Positions 1 through 8,988 of a DNA stretch of 64,000 nucleotides are shown here, one piece after another. Position numbers and translations under genes: made by a program. The DNA comes from Paenibacillus sp. JCM 10914 (GTDB lineage: Bacteria; Bacillota; Bacilli; Paenibacillales; Paenibacillaceae): NCBI RefSeq assembly GCF_001315105.1, contig NZ_BAZR01000001.1, forward strand, positions 62,001-126,000. Reading direction: 5' to 3'. The notes beneath the pieces are model-generated. The model saw nothing but the letters and a program-made list of their open reading frames with translations, had not been told where the DNA came from and ran no database searches. Each line of letters starts with the position of its first letter. Position 1 is the stretch's first letter.

Positions 1-588
1 CTCGGGACGCGGCATGATTCAACCGGGCGGGTATCCGGTTACGATGTTCAAGGACCATTGGCCATGGGCACCGTGGAAGAAACGACAGGCTTGTTGGCCT
101 GGCAGCTATATGCTGCAGGAATGCCGTGGAATGAGGCGATCGTACAAGTGAACCAGATTACCAAAAATGCCATGTACGAAGTTCGCCAGCAACGGCCCGC
201 TTATCCGATGCCAGGGCTTGCGGATTTTCTTGAACAGTGCCGTCTGGCTTCGGTTCCGATGGCTGTGGTAACATCAGATCAAACCCCCGGTACATTGGAG
301 CAGTTGAGATGGATGGAACTCGATGGTTTTTTTCAAGTAGTGATCGGAAGAGATCAGGTGAAGAACGGCAAGCCGAATCCGGAAATGGCTGAATTGGCCT
401 GTCAGCGGCTGGGTGTCATGCCGGATGAAGTTGTTGTTATCGGCGATAGTAATGGAGATATGCAGATGGCGAAGCAAGCAGGCGTATCGTTGGCAGTGGG
501 AATCTCTGCAGAATCCAAGGATTCCACTCACCTGTTTGATGCCGACGTCGTCATCACCCATTATAATGAACTCAAGGTTTATTGCTAG
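1..588 (+). CDS. HAD-superfamily hydrolase, 5'-truncated by the window edge
   Basis: The reading frame is open from base 1, so the N-terminus, including the catalytic DxD loop of HAD enzymes, lies outside the window. What remains shows HAD motif II (VVTSD), the motif III lysine in KNGKPNPE and motif IV (VIGDSNGDMQMAKQAG, with the Mg-binding GDSxxD). The order and spacing fit a beta-phosphoglucomutase/phosphoglycolate phosphatase-like enzyme with a helical cap. The TTG at 58 and ATG at 64 are internal and not the true start. The substrate cannot be told. The sirtuin gene follows after about 35 bases, probably in the same transcript. Confidence 0.85.
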   Translation, partial: LGTRHDSTGRVSGYDVQGPLAMGTVEETTGLLAWQLYAAGMPWNEAIVQVNQITKNAMYEVRQQRPAYPMPGLADFLEQCRLASVPMAVVTSDQTPGTLEQLRWMELDGFFQVVIGRDQVKNGKPNPEMAELACQRLGVMPDEVVVIGDSNGDMQMAKQAGVSLAVGISAESKDSTHLFDADVVITHYNELKVYC

Positions 589-624
589 AGGTACTATTTA
601 TGGGCTGTGCGGAGGTGTGGGAGC

Positions 625-1377
625 ATGGGGAATAAAGAGAAGATTGAGCAATTGGCAACGTGGATCGAGGCAAGTGATTACATTGTTTTTTTCGGAGGAG
701 CCGGTACCTCGACGGAAAGCGGGATTCCTGACTTCCGATCGGCGGCCGGTTTATACCAGAACGAGCAGCAGTCTCCGTATCCACCGGAGGTTATGCTGAG
801 TTATACCTTCTTCAAGCAACATCCGGAAGTGTTCTACGACTTCTATCGCAGCAAGATGCTGCATCCGGATGCCCAGCCAAACGGCTGTCACCGTCTATTA
901 GCCAAGCTTGAAGCGGACGGAAAGCTGAAGGCGACAATCACGCAGAACATTGACGGATTGCATCAAAGCGCAGGCTGTACGGAAGTCATGGAATTGCACG
1001 GCTCCGTGCACCGTAACTACTGCATGGATTGTTCACGATTCTATGGACTACACGATATTCAGGCCATTCAAGATACCGTTCCGCGTTGTCTCTCGTGCGG
1101 CGGGTTGATCAAGCCGGATGTCGTGCTATATGAGGAAGAACTGGATCAGAATATCATCCTGCGTTCGATTCAGGAAATATCAACGGCGGACTTACTCATT
1201 ATCGGCGGCACCTCACTAACCGTTCACCCAGCGGCTGGACTCATCTCGTATTTTCAAGGCAGCAAAGTTGCTCTTCTTAACGCGGACCCAACGCCGTATG
1301 ACCATCGGGCGGGGCTGTTAATAGCGGATCGGATCGGCGAAGTTATGAACCAGGTGGATCGACTGATCCATATTTAA
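625..1377 (+). CDS. NAD-dependent protein deacylase, sirtuin (Sir2/CobB family)
   Basis: 250-residue sirtuin that removes acyl groups from protein lysines using NAD+. Visible motifs are the NAD-binding GAGTSTESGIPDFR, the TQNIDGLHQ loop, the catalytic histidine in ELHGS, two CxxC zinc pairs (CMDC and CLSC) and GGTSLTVHPAAG. Length and motifs match single-domain bacterial sirtuins such as SrtN. The ATG at 625 was chosen because GGAGG at 611-615 sits about 9 bases upstream; the in-frame GTG at 607 lies ahead of that SD. The gene follows the HAD gene closely. Bacterial sirtuins commonly deacetylate acetyl-CoA synthetase; no such partner is visible here. Confidence 0.93.
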   Translation: MGNKEKIEQLATWIEASDYIVFFGGAGTSTESGIPDFRSAAGLYQNEQQSPYPPEVMLSYTFFKQHPEVFYDFYRSKMLHPDAQPNGCHRLLAKLEADGKLKATITQNIDGLHQSAGCTEVMELHGSVHRNYCMDCSRFYGLHDIQAIQDTVPRCLSCGGLIKPDVVLYEEELDQNIILRSIQEISTADLLIIGGTSLTVHPAAGLISYFQGSKVALLNADPTPYDHRAGLLIADRIGEVMNQVDRLIHI

Positions 1378-1427
1378 TATGGCTTTTGCTCGTTTCGTTC
1401 ACCATATTGGAAACGGTAAACGTTTTC

Positions 1428-1455
1428 TTGTCAAAGGTAAACCAAACACGATAAG
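1428..1455 (+). promoter_or_regulatory. Candidate sigma-A promoter of the aldo-keto reductase gene
   Basis: TTGTCA (1428-1433), a 16-base spacer and GATAAG (1450-1455), about 60 bases before the GTG start. A near-palindromic AAACGGTAAACGTTT stretch overlaps the -35 region and could be an operator, but it fits the CcpA cre consensus poorly. Confidence 0.4.
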
Positions 1456-1517
1456 ATGAGATTGAATCTGTACAAGAGGACATTCATTTTTTATAAATAG
1501 AGAGGCAGGGATATAAA

Positions 1518-2528
1518 GTGACTTATGTGGCCAGTGAGGACCGTTATGAAACAATGAAGTATAACCGTGTTGGGCGATCGGGACTTAAACTTTCGGCAAT
1601 CTCCCTTGGATTATGGCATAACTTTGGCGGTATCGATACGTATGAGAACGGACGCAATCTAGTGACACGCGCTTTTGATCTGGGCATCACCCACTTCGAC
1701 CTGGCCAACAACTATGGCCCGCCTGCCGGATCAGCCGAAGAGACGTTCGGAAAAATACTTTCCCGTGATCTGCGGGCATATCGCGATGAGATCGTGATCT
1801 CATCCAAAGCTGGTTATTATATGTGGCCTGGACCCTACGGTGATTGGGGTTCTCGTAAATATCTCGTCTCCAGTCTGGATCAGAGCTTGAAGCGGCTTGG
1901 AGTAGATTATGTCGATATCTTCTATCATCACCGCATGGACCCGGAAACGCCTCTGGAAGAGACTATGATGGCTCTGGATCATCTGGTGCGCTCCGGTAAA
2001 GCGCAGTACGTCGGCATCTCCAACTATTCGCCGGAGAAGACGAAGGAAGCGATCTCGATCTTGAAGAGTCTTGGAACGCCGCTGCTGATTCATCAGCCAA
2101 GCTATTCGATGCTGGACCGCTGGGTCGAGAATGGCTTGCTCGACGTGCTGGAGGAGAACGGCGTGGGCAGTATTGCCTTTACGCCGCTTGGACAGGGACT
2201 GCTGACGAATAAATACTTAAACGGTGTGCCTGTGGATTCTCGGGCAGCAAGTGCCTCGGTATTCTTGAATGAAAGTAACATCACGCCCGATGTGCTTCGC
2301 AAGATCAGGGCCTTGAATCAGATAGCGCAGGCACGTGGACAGAGTCTTGCTCAATTCGCGCTCGCTTGGGTCCTTCGGGAAGGCAGGGTAACCTCGGCCC
2401 TGATCGGTGCCAGCAAGGTGAGTCAAGTGGAAGACAATGTAGCGGCCTTGAACAACCTGGAGTTCTCCAAGGAAGAGCTGGATCGGATCGAGGCGATTCT
2501 TAAGAAAGAAAGCGAACCGAAAGAATAG
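1518..2528 (+). CDS. Aldo-keto reductase, YghZ-like (AKR14)
   Basis: 336-residue NADPH-dependent aldo-keto reductase. Its N-terminus (RYETMKYNRVGRSGLKLSAI followed by SLGLWHNFG) closely follows E. coli YghZ, an L-glyceraldehyde 3-phosphate reductase that detoxifies aldehydes. Tetrad residues are visible: Asp/Tyr in FDLANNYGPP, Lys in ISSKAGY and His in FYHHRMD. The phosphate-binding end is GASKVSQVEDNVAAL. GTG 1518 was chosen because AGGCAGGG precedes it at good spacing and the first residues align with the family; ATG 1554 would remove conserved sequence. A strong terminator follows. The physiological substrate is inferred only from the family. Confidence 0.9.
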   Translation: MTYVASEDRYETMKYNRVGRSGLKLSAISLGLWHNFGGIDTYENGRNLVTRAFDLGITHFDLANNYGPPAGSAEETFGKILSRDLRAYRDEIVISSKAGYYMWPGPYGDWGSRKYLVSSLDQSLKRLGVDYVDIFYHHRMDPETPLEETMMALDHLVRSGKAQYVGISNYSPEKTKEAISILKSLGTPLLIHQPSYSMLDRWVENGLLDVLEENGVGSIAFTPLGQGLLTNKYLNGVPVDSRAASASVFLNESNITPDVLRKIRALNQIAQARGQSLAQFALAWVLREGRVTSALIGASKVSQVEDNVAALNNLEFSKEELDRIEAILKKESEPKE

Positions 2529-2590
2529 GATGTCCAGCATGTCGGAACTGCGAGCAAAAGCTGGCTGGCTATAATAAAATCTCGTGAAGT

Positions 2591-2633
2591 AATGGCGGTG
2601 TTTAGGATATTGATCCTGCACCGTCATTTTTTT
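2591..2633 (+). terminator. Intrinsic terminator after the aldo-keto reductase gene
   Basis: Imperfect hairpin built from AATGGCGGTG and CACCGTCATT, with an inner AGGAT/ATCCT stem, followed by seven T. It overlaps the region where the convergent AraC gene ends. Confidence 0.8.
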
Positions 2634-2651
2634 GAATCTGGCGACCTGTCA

Positions 2652-3530
2652 TTACGTGTGGTCTTTCCCCTTGATCTGCGAAGCGGCGCCAGTCGCGATA
2701 CGATATCGGCTCGGAGACTCACCAACCTCACGTTTGAACTGCCGGGAGAAGTACAGAGGATCGGCAAGGCCAACGGATGCGGCAACTTGCTCTATCGACA
2801 GATCGGGGCGTTCCCGCAAGATCCGCTTGGACTGATCGATGCGCAGCTTGAGCAGATAGGTGACGGGGGTCATGCCCGTCTCCTGCTTGAACACGCGCGA
2901 CAAGTAGGCACGATTATAGCCCAGGCTGATGGACATTTGTTCGATGGAGATCGGATGGGCGTATTGAGCAGACATATAACTCATCATTTGCTTCACCATT
3001 CGTTGAACTTGCGGTTCCGCGAAGGTGATATGTGATGGTTGTTCGCTGCGGCTCATAATATCCGCCCATATAAGATGAAGGTATCCGGCAGCGGCGATCG
3101 GCGCGCTGACTTCTTTAGAATGAAATAGCTGAATGATCTGCTGGATCCAGCCGGATACCTGGCTTTCCGTCGAGATGTGCGCAACCGGTTTCTCTGGAAT
3201 TAAGCCGATACGATTAAGTTCTTCGCCGACATGGTCTCCGTTAAAGGCGACCCAGCGGTAACGCCATGGATCATGTTGATCCGATGTATAACTTACGATT
3301 TCACCGGGATGAATGAGAAAGCAGTCTCCAGGCCTAAGATCGTATACTTCGGATTCGGTTCTAAATATCCCGTGACCGGATTCAACGGCATGTAGCAGAT
3401 AGTGGTCATAGATTTTGGGTCCAAGCGCATGTTCAGGTTTGGTCTGACTTTCGCCGGCGAACCAGACATGCAGTCTTCCGTGAATAGGCTGCGCCGGGTT
3501 AGAAGCAACGGAATAATAGTAAGACTCCAT
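2652..3530 (-). CDS. AraC-family regulator with cupin ligand domain, probable galactose/galactoside regulator
   Basis: 292 residues: an N-terminal AraC-type cupin (about 1-140, with LRPGDCFLIHPGEIVSYTS) and a C-terminal double helix-turn-helix (about 190-285, ending YFSRQFKREVGESPSRYR). This MsmR/RafR-like layout is typical of activators of alpha-galactoside or galactose genes. It is divergent from galK-galE-galT, which share the 3531-3690 control region, so regulating that operon is the natural inference. On the minus strand AAGGAG lies about 8 bases before the ATG. The inducer cannot be read from sequence. Confidence 0.85.
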   Translation of the reverse strand: MESYYYSVASNPAQPIHGRLHVWFAGESQTKPEHALGPKIYDHYLLHAVESGHGIFRTESEVYDLRPGDCFLIHPGEIVSYTSDQHDPWRYRWVAFNGDHVGEELNRIGLIPEKPVAHISTESQVSGWIQQIIQLFHSKEVSAPIAAAGYLHLIWADIMSRSEQPSHITFAEPQVQRMVKQMMSYMSAQYAHPISIEQMSISLGYNRAYLSRVFKQETGMTPVTYLLKLRIDQSKRILRERPDLSIEQVAASVGLADPLYFSRQFKREVGESPSRYRIATGAASQIKGKDHT

Positions 3531-3622
3531 ATGGGATGTTTCTCCTTTGGTTATAACGATACGTACTACATAATTCTACAATTTAAAGTCACATAAATCC
3601 ATATGTAACACACAAGATTTCA

Positions 3623-3651
3623 TTACGACAGTCCTAGGTTTTTTATATAAT
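3623..3651 (+). promoter_or_regulatory. Promoter of the galKET operon; decides the galK start
   Basis: A perfect -10 TATAAT occupies 3646-3651, with a weak -35 (TTACGA, 3623-3628) at 17-base spacing. A weak -35 is typical of activator-dependent promoters and suits the divergent AraC-type regulator. The -10 overlaps the in-frame ATG at 3650, so that ATG would lie upstream of the transcription start and cannot begin galK. Confidence 0.65.
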
Positions 3652-3694
3652 GAAAGTATCAAATCTACCAAATGTACAGGATGGAGTGAGGAAC

Positions 3695-4873
3695 GTGTTG
3701 AAAGAGCAGCTATGGGAACGATTTATGGACAGGTATGGAGAGAGCGAGCATCCAGCTCGCGTGTTCAACGCCCCAGGACGCGTCAATCTGATAGGTGAGC
3801 ATCTGGATTACAATGGGGGTTACGTCCTGCCGGCGGCGCTGGAGTTCGGTACGACGCTGATTATTCGCAGACGTGATGATGACCAAATATCCTTCACATC
3901 CACCAACATGGATGATACTCGTACGATCAGCATTAATGGGGAAGCTCTGAATAGAACGGATCAGTGGACGGATTATCCGATTGGCGTTATCTCAGAGCTG
4001 AACAAACTCGGATATCGCCTGAGCTGCGGGTATGACCTGCTGTATCAGGGAGATATTCCGAACGGAGCGGGTCTATCATCTTCGGCATCGCTTGAAGTCG
4101 TGACCGCCTTTGCTCTACTGTCCATGGAAGGGAAAGAAACGGACACCGTGGAGATTGCGAAGCTCTCACAGAAGGCGGAGAACCTGTTTATCGGCGTCAA
4201 CTCTGGTATTATGGATCAATTTGCTGTCGCGAATGGCAAAGCGGACCATGCCATTTTGTTAATGTGCGACACGCTGGAGTATGAGTTGGTTCCATTCCAA
4301 ACCGGGGCTTATCAAATCGTGATCGCGAATACGAACAAACGCCGGGGGCTTGTCGATTCGAAATACAATGAGCGCCGAAGCGAATGCGATCGCGCGCTTG
4401 AGATTTTACAACAGGAAATTCCGGCGCTGACGTATCTGGCGCAGTTGAATCCTGAGCAATTCGCCTCTTTGCAGGACACGATTCAGGATGAAACGGTGAG
4501 AAGACGTGCTAAGCATGTCGTGGAAGAGAACCAGCGCGTTCTTGACTCTGTGAAGTCCTTGAGAGCTGGGGATCTTGAAGCGTTCGGTCAATATATGACT
4601 CAATCTCATAATTCCTTACGTTATTTGTACGAGGTTACCGGTGATGAACTTGACGCATTGGTGGAAGAAGCGCAGCGGATTCCCGGCACGCTCGGCTCCA
4701 GAATGACCGGCGCGGGATTCGGCGGCTGTACGGTTTCTTTGGTTCACCAGGATTCAGTAGAGCGTTTTATCGCCGAAGTGGGAGAGAATTATGAAGCAAG
4801 GACCGGTCTGAAGTCAGACTTCTATGTATGCGGAGTAGGACACGGTGTGCACGAAGTTAAGGGAGGGAAATAA
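3695..4873 (+). CDS. galK: Galactokinase
   Basis: GHMP-family kinase that phosphorylates galactose at C1, the first committed Leloir step. Signature PGRVNLIGEHLDYNGG lies near the N-terminus, the ATP-binding PNGAGLSSSASLEV in the middle and TGAGFGGCTVSLV near the C-terminus. The start is GTG 3695 or TTG 3698. GGAG (3683-3686) and GAGG (3688-3691) precede them, and the upstream in-frame ATG at 3650 falls inside the promoter -10. The resulting length of about 392 residues matches other galactokinases. galE starts two bases after the stop, so the genes are cotranscribed. Confidence 0.95.
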   Translation: MLKEQLWERFMDRYGESEHPARVFNAPGRVNLIGEHLDYNGGYVLPAALEFGTTLIIRRRDDDQISFTSTNMDDTRTISINGEALNRTDQWTDYPIGVISELNKLGYRLSCGYDLLYQGDIPNGAGLSSSASLEVVTAFALLSMEGKETDTVEIAKLSQKAENLFIGVNSGIMDQFAVANGKADHAILLMCDTLEYELVPFQTGAYQIVIANTNKRRGLVDSKYNERRSECDRALEILQQEIPALTYLAQLNPEQFASLQDTIQDETVRRRAKHVVEENQRVLDSVKSLRAGDLEAFGQYMTQSHNSLRYLYEVTGDELDALVEEAQRIPGTLGSRMTGAGFGGCTVSLVHQDSVERFIAEVGENYEARTGLKSDFYVCGVGHGVHEVKGGK

Positions 4874-4874
4874 C

Positions 4875-5861
4875 ATGGCGATCTTGGTAACGGGCGGCGC
4901 AGGTTATATCGGTTCGCATACGGTGGCAGAACTGCTGGATCAAGGTGAAGAGGTAGTTGTGATTGACAGCCTGGAGACAGGGCACCGCGCAGCCTTATTA
5001 GGCGGTAAGCTGTATGAGGGAGATTTACGTGACAAGGGGCTGCTCAAGCAGTTGTTCTCGGAGAACGATATCGACGCCGTCATTCATTTTGCTGCTAACT
5101 CCTTGGTCGGAGAGAGTATGAAGAACCCGGTGAAATACTATGATAACAATGTATATGGTACGCTTTGCCTGCTTGAGGCGATGGAGGAGGCAGGGGTGAA
5201 GCGGATCGTGTTCTCTTCAACCGCGGCTACCTACGGTGAGCCTGAGAAGGTGCCGATTGAAGAAGCGGATCGGACGCTTCCGACGAACGTCTATGGCGAA
5301 ACGAAGCTAACCATGGAACGGATGATGTCCTGGTTCGATACTGTGCTGGGAATCAAATATGTATCCCTGCGTTATTTCAATGCGGCGGGTTCCCATGCAA
5401 GTGGCGTAATCGGTGAGGATCATCGTCCGGAGAGTCATCTGATTCCGCTCGTACTTCAGACTGCCCTCAAACAACGACCGAGCATATCGGTATTCGGTGA
5501 TGATTATTCGACAGCAGATGGAACTTGTATCCGTGATTATATTCATGTCAGTGATCTGGCGGACGCTCATCTAAGGGCCGTTGATTACCTGCGAAGCGGT
5601 AAGGACAGCAACGTGTTCAATCTCGGAAATGGGCAAGGATTCTCGGTTAAGGAAGTCATTGAGACAGCGATCAGGGTAACGGGAGTCGACATTCCGGTCG
5701 TAACGGAGCCGCGGCGAGCCGGTGATCCAGCCATTCTCGTTGCTTCCTCCGATAAGGCACGCTCCGTACTCGGTTGGACGCCGTCGAAAGTAACGCTGGA
5801 AGAGATTATCGGAAGCGCCTGGAAGTGGCACAGCAGCCATCCGAACGGATACGGCAAATGA
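4875..5861 (+). CDS. galE: UDP-glucose 4-epimerase
   Basis: 328-residue extended short-chain dehydrogenase that interconverts UDP-galactose and UDP-glucose. The NAD-binding GGAGYIGSHT opens the protein, the catalytic motif is YGETK with the upstream serine in FSSTAATYG, and the C-terminal half has DGTCIRDYIHVSDLADAH. ATG 4875 is preceded by GGAGGG, which overlaps the galK end. The stop overlaps an ATG of the galT frame, showing tight coupling. Confidence 0.96.
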   Translation: MAILVTGGAGYIGSHTVAELLDQGEEVVVIDSLETGHRAALLGGKLYEGDLRDKGLLKQLFSENDIDAVIHFAANSLVGESMKNPVKYYDNNVYGTLCLLEAMEEAGVKRIVFSSTAATYGEPEKVPIEEADRTLPTNVYGETKLTMERMMSWFDTVLGIKYVSLRYFNAAGSHASGVIGEDHRPESHLIPLVLQTALKQRPSISVFGDDYSTADGTCIRDYIHVSDLADAHLRAVDYLRSGKDSNVFNLGNGQGFSVKEVIETAIRVTGVDIPVVTEPRRAGDPAILVASSDKARSVLGWTPSKVTLEEIIGSAWKWHSSHPNGYGK

Positions 5862-5881
5862 ATCGAGGAGGTATTGAGACG

Positions 5882-7471
5882 ATGATATACGCACCATCAG
5901 ATACCCCAGATTCGAAGCAGGTTCTCTTGGCCATTGAGTTGCTCGTGAAATTTGCTCATGTCAAAGGTATGATCCATGAGGCGGATATCGATTACAGCCG
6001 CAACTTACTGCTTGAGGATTTCGGGTTCAGCGAGCCTTATTTGGAGGAAATCGTAACCGATATTCCTGACGAAGCCCAGCCGATGCTGGACGTACTGATC
6101 GATTATGCTGCCGCGCAGGGTTTTATAACTGAGAATACGGATACGTACAGGGATCTACTCGATGCCAAAATCATGGGCAGATTGATGGCCAGACCATCCG
6201 AGGTGACAGCGGAGTTCGTGCGAATCCAGCAGGAACACGGGATTGAAGTCGCAACCACCAAGTTCTACCAGCTCTGCGTGGACTCCAATTATATTCGAAT
6301 GGATCGCGTAGCCAAAAATGAATATTGGCAGCATTCCAGCCCGTATGGCGATATCGAGATTACGATCAATCTGTCCAAACCGGAGAAGAATCCGAAGGAA
6401 ATCGCGATGGCGAAGCTGCTGCCTCCGCCAGTGTATCCGAAATGCCAGCTCTGCCGCGAAAACGTAGGTTATGCAGGTAGAATCAATCATCCGGCCAGGC
6501 AGAATCTTCGGATTATACCACTAGATCTTAATGGAGAGCCGTGGTATTTTCAGTATTCGCCGTATGTTTATTATAACGAGCACTGTATCGTCTTCCATCG
6601 TGATCACGTGCCGATGAAGCTGACTCGGGAGACGCTGAATCGTCTGCTTGGGTTCGTGGATGCGTACCCGCATTATTTTCTGGGATCGAATGCCGATCTC
6701 CCCATCGTCGGCGGCTCGATTCTGACACACGATCATTTTCAAGGCGGACGCCACACCTTCCCGATTCAAAAGGCACCTAAGATAAAGAAGTTCGGGCATG
6801 CTCAGTATCCAGGCGTATCGGCAAGCATCGTGAAGTGGCCGATGTCGGTCATTCGCCTCTCCGCCGCGAACCGGGAGATCCTGCTGGAATGCGCGAGCAG
6901 CATTTATGAGAGCTGGAAGTCGTACAGTGATCCGTCCGTTGACATCGAGGCTTATAGCGAGGTTGACGGCGAGCAAGTTCGCCATAATACCGTTACTCCC
7001 ATCGCACGTCGGGATGAAGCAGGAGGGTATGAGCTGGATTTGGTGCTGCGTAACAATCGCACGAATGCAGAGCACCCTGAAGGAATTTTTCATCCCCACC
7101 GCGAGATGTTCCACATTAAGAAGGAAAATATCGGTTTGATTGAGGTGATGGGTCTTGCGATCCTTCCAGGAAGACTGAAGGCTGAGCTTGATCAGATCGC
7201 CGATATTCTAGCCGGGGACCAAGCCTTGCTTGCAGCGAGTGATGACCCGGGTCATGCCCTTGCAGTACACAAGGAATGGATTGAAGAACTGCGAAGCCGC
7301 GGTAGTGAAGCCAAGAGTAAATCGGAAGCGGTCGATATGATTCGCGAAGAAGTAGGCCATAAATTCACTACGATCTTGGAGCATGCCGGTGTATTTAAAC
7401 AGTCTTTCGTTGGCCAAGAGGCCTTTGAGCGCTTCCTCCATCAGATCGGATTCAGAACCGAGCGGGATTAA
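5882..7471 (+). CDS. galT: Galactose-1-phosphate uridylyltransferase, class II
   Basis: 529-residue enzyme exchanging UMP between UDP-glucose and galactose 1-phosphate. It belongs to the long Firmicute class II form (about 500 residues), not the short E. coli form. Visible motifs include CIVFHRDHVPMKLTRETLNR and GGSILTHDHFQGG, the latter carrying the HxH-like catalytic region. ATG 5882 was chosen because GAGGAGG lies at 5865-5871; an in-frame ATG at 5858 overlaps the galE stop but lacks an SD. It is the last gene of the gal operon, closed by a strong terminator. No galM is present. Confidence 0.95.
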   Translation: MIYAPSDTPDSKQVLLAIELLVKFAHVKGMIHEADIDYSRNLLLEDFGFSEPYLEEIVTDIPDEAQPMLDVLIDYAAAQGFITENTDTYRDLLDAKIMGRLMARPSEVTAEFVRIQQEHGIEVATTKFYQLCVDSNYIRMDRVAKNEYWQHSSPYGDIEITINLSKPEKNPKEIAMAKLLPPPVYPKCQLCRENVGYAGRINHPARQNLRIIPLDLNGEPWYFQYSPYVYYNEHCIVFHRDHVPMKLTRETLNRLLGFVDAYPHYFLGSNADLPIVGGSILTHDHFQGGRHTFPIQKAPKIKKFGHAQYPGVSASIVKWPMSVIRLSAANREILLECASSIYESWKSYSDPSVDIEAYSEVDGEQVRHNTVTPIARRDEAGGYELDLVLRNNRTNAEHPEGIFHPHREMFHIKKENIGLIEVMGLAILPGRLKAELDQIADILAGDQALLAASDDPGHALAVHKEWIEELRSRGSEAKSKSEAVDMIREEVGHKFTTILEHAGVFKQSFVGQEAFERFLHQIGFRTERD

Positions 7472-7503
7472 ACGAGGAATGGATCGTCTTTAAAGCCGTG
7501 ATA

Positions 7504-7541
7504 ACAGCCTCGTCTTTTCGATATGAAAAGGCGAGGCTGTT
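7504..7541 (+). terminator. Terminator of the gal operon
   Basis: Long stem of CAGCCTCG plus CTTTTC paired with GAAAAG plus CGAGGCTG around a five-base loop. The T tract is short (TGTTTGTG), so it may act in both directions. Confidence 0.75.
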
Positions 7542-7622
7542 TGTGATATCAGGGCGGAATAGTATAAAATAATAAAGCATGTGTTCATAAACGGATATAC
7601 ACTCGAGGAGGCATGGATCAAT

Positions 7623-8786
7623 ATGAGACCTTTTGCATTTCAGAATCCGACGCGGCTCATCTTCGGCAAAGGCAAGCTGAGTGCGTTGCAGCAAGAATTG
7701 TCCCAGTATGGCCGTAATATATTGCTAGTCTATGGTGGAGGCAGCATCAAACGCAGTGGGTTGTATGATCAAGTGATTTCCATTCTTCAGGAGGCAGGAA
7801 GCCTGGTTACCGAGCTCAGCGGCGTTGAGCCTAATCCCCGTCTCTCCACGGTTCATAAAGGCGTAGCGCTATGCAAAGAACATAACATCGATCTCATCTT
7901 GGCGGTTGGCGGAGGCAGTGTGCTTGATTGCTCGAAAGCCATCGCTGTTGGTGCTAAATATGATGGCGATATGTGGGATTTCGTTGAGCGGAAAGCCGTT
8001 CCCCAAGCGGGGCTGCCCCTTGGCACAATCTTGACGATGGCAGCAACCGGGTCCGAAATGAATGGCGGCTCGGTGATCTCGAACGAGGCAACGAAGGAAA
8101 AGATGGGCTGGGGAAGCCCGCACGCTTATCCTGCCTTCTCAATTCTGGATCCTGTCCATACATTCTCGCTGCCACGTGACCAGACGGTGTATGGCGTCGT
8201 TGATATCATGTCTCATGTGCTTGAACATTACTTCCATCAAGACACCAATACGCAGGTGCAGGACGGGTTCTGTGAGACGATTCTTCGAACGATGATCGAC
8301 ACCGCTCCGCGTCTGATTGAAGAGCTGGATAACTACGAGCTGCGCGAGACGACGATGTACTGCGGTACGATGGCACTGAATGGAATGATCAGCATGGGCT
8401 TGGCCGGTGATTGGGCTACGCACAATATTGAGCACGCCGTATCGGCGGTGTATGACATTCCACATGGCGGCGGGCTGGCGATTCTGTTCCCGAACTGGAT
8501 GAAACACAACGTAAGTGCAGACCCGGCACGCTTCAAATCGCTGGCGGTGAATGTATTCGGGATCGATCCGGCAGGGAAGAGCGATGAGGAAACGGGGTTG
8601 GAAGGGATTCAGGCGTTGCGAGATTTCTGGAACTCCATCGGTGCTCCTAGCACTCTCAGTGCTTACAACATCGACGACAGTGAGATCGAAGCCATGGCTG
8701 ACAAAGCCATGCGCTTCGGACCCTTCGGCAACTTCCGCAAACTTAAGCGTGAAGATGTGGTCGAAATCTACAAGATGTCCCTTTAA
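7623..8786 (+). CDS. Iron-containing alcohol dehydrogenase, butanol dehydrogenase-like
   Basis: 387-residue group III metal-dependent alcohol dehydrogenase similar to B. subtilis YugJ/YugK and clostridial BdhA. The cofactor region is [15 protein letters not shown]. The metal-binding part has Asp in [11 protein letters not shown], the histidines in SHVLEHYF and the long [18 protein letters not shown] stretch. It likely reduces aldehydes or oxidises primary alcohols with NAD(P)H. ATG 7623 gives the standard family N-terminus ([18 protein letters not shown]). GAGGAGG at 7604-7610 is 12 bases away, slightly long; an ATG at 7614 is out of frame. Monocistronic between two terminators. Confidence 0.92.
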   Translation: MRPFAFQNPTRLIFGKGKLSALQQELSQYGRNILLVYGGGSIKRSGLYDQVISILQEAGSLVTELSGVEPNPRLSTVHKGVALCKEHNIDLILAVGGGSVLDCSKAIAVGAKYDGDMWDFVERKAVPQAGLPLGTILTMAATGSEMNGGSVISNEATKEKMGWGSPHAYPAFSILDPVHTFSLPRDQTVYGVVDIMSHVLEHYFHQDTNTQVQDGFCETILRTMIDTAPRLIEELDNYELRETTMYCGTMALNGMISMGLAGDWATHNIEHAVSAVYDIPHGGGLAILFPNWMKHNVSADPARFKSLAVNVFGIDPAGKSDEETGLEGIQALRDFWNSIGAPSTLSAYNIDDSEIEAMADKAMRFGPFGNFRKLKREDVVEIYKMSL

Positions 8787-8826
8787 AACAGGATAATTTG
8801 GTTGAAACAGAACATCACTATGGTAG

Positions 8827-8866
8827 CCTGCCGAGGCGTTGGAAGCTCGGCAGGTATTTTCATTTT
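8827..8866 (+). terminator. Intrinsic terminator after the alcohol dehydrogenase gene
   Basis: CCTGCCGAG and CTCGGCAGG form a nine-pair stem with a ten-base loop, followed by TATTTTCATTTT. Confidence 0.8.
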
Positions 8867-8917
8867 GAAGCAGAAATAAAGATATGGAGAGATTTTCATA
8901 CGATTGAGGCAAATAAT

Positions 8918-8944
8918 TGAAACTTTAGTAAATCTTTTGCCGTA
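8918..8944 (+). promoter_or_regulatory. Sigma-W-type ECF promoter of the NfeD/flotillin operon
   Basis: TGAAAC (8918-8923), a 17-base spacer and CGTA (8941-8944) match the ECF sigma-W consensus. It lies about 45 bases before the first gene. The homologous yuaF-yuaG operon of B. subtilis is a known sigma-W target. Confidence 0.7.
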
Positions 8945-8988
8945 TTACTTGTTATACACAGTAAGGATTTTCAGAGGGGGCATTTCAC

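Noticed and set aside
1408-1424. CcpA cre site before the aldo-keto reductase gene
   Set aside because: Only the central AANCG part fits; the 3' half misses conserved positions.
8139-8912. 257-codon open frame antisense to the alcohol dehydrogenase gene
   Set aside because: Overlaps a well-conserved enzyme and a terminator, with no SD or domain.
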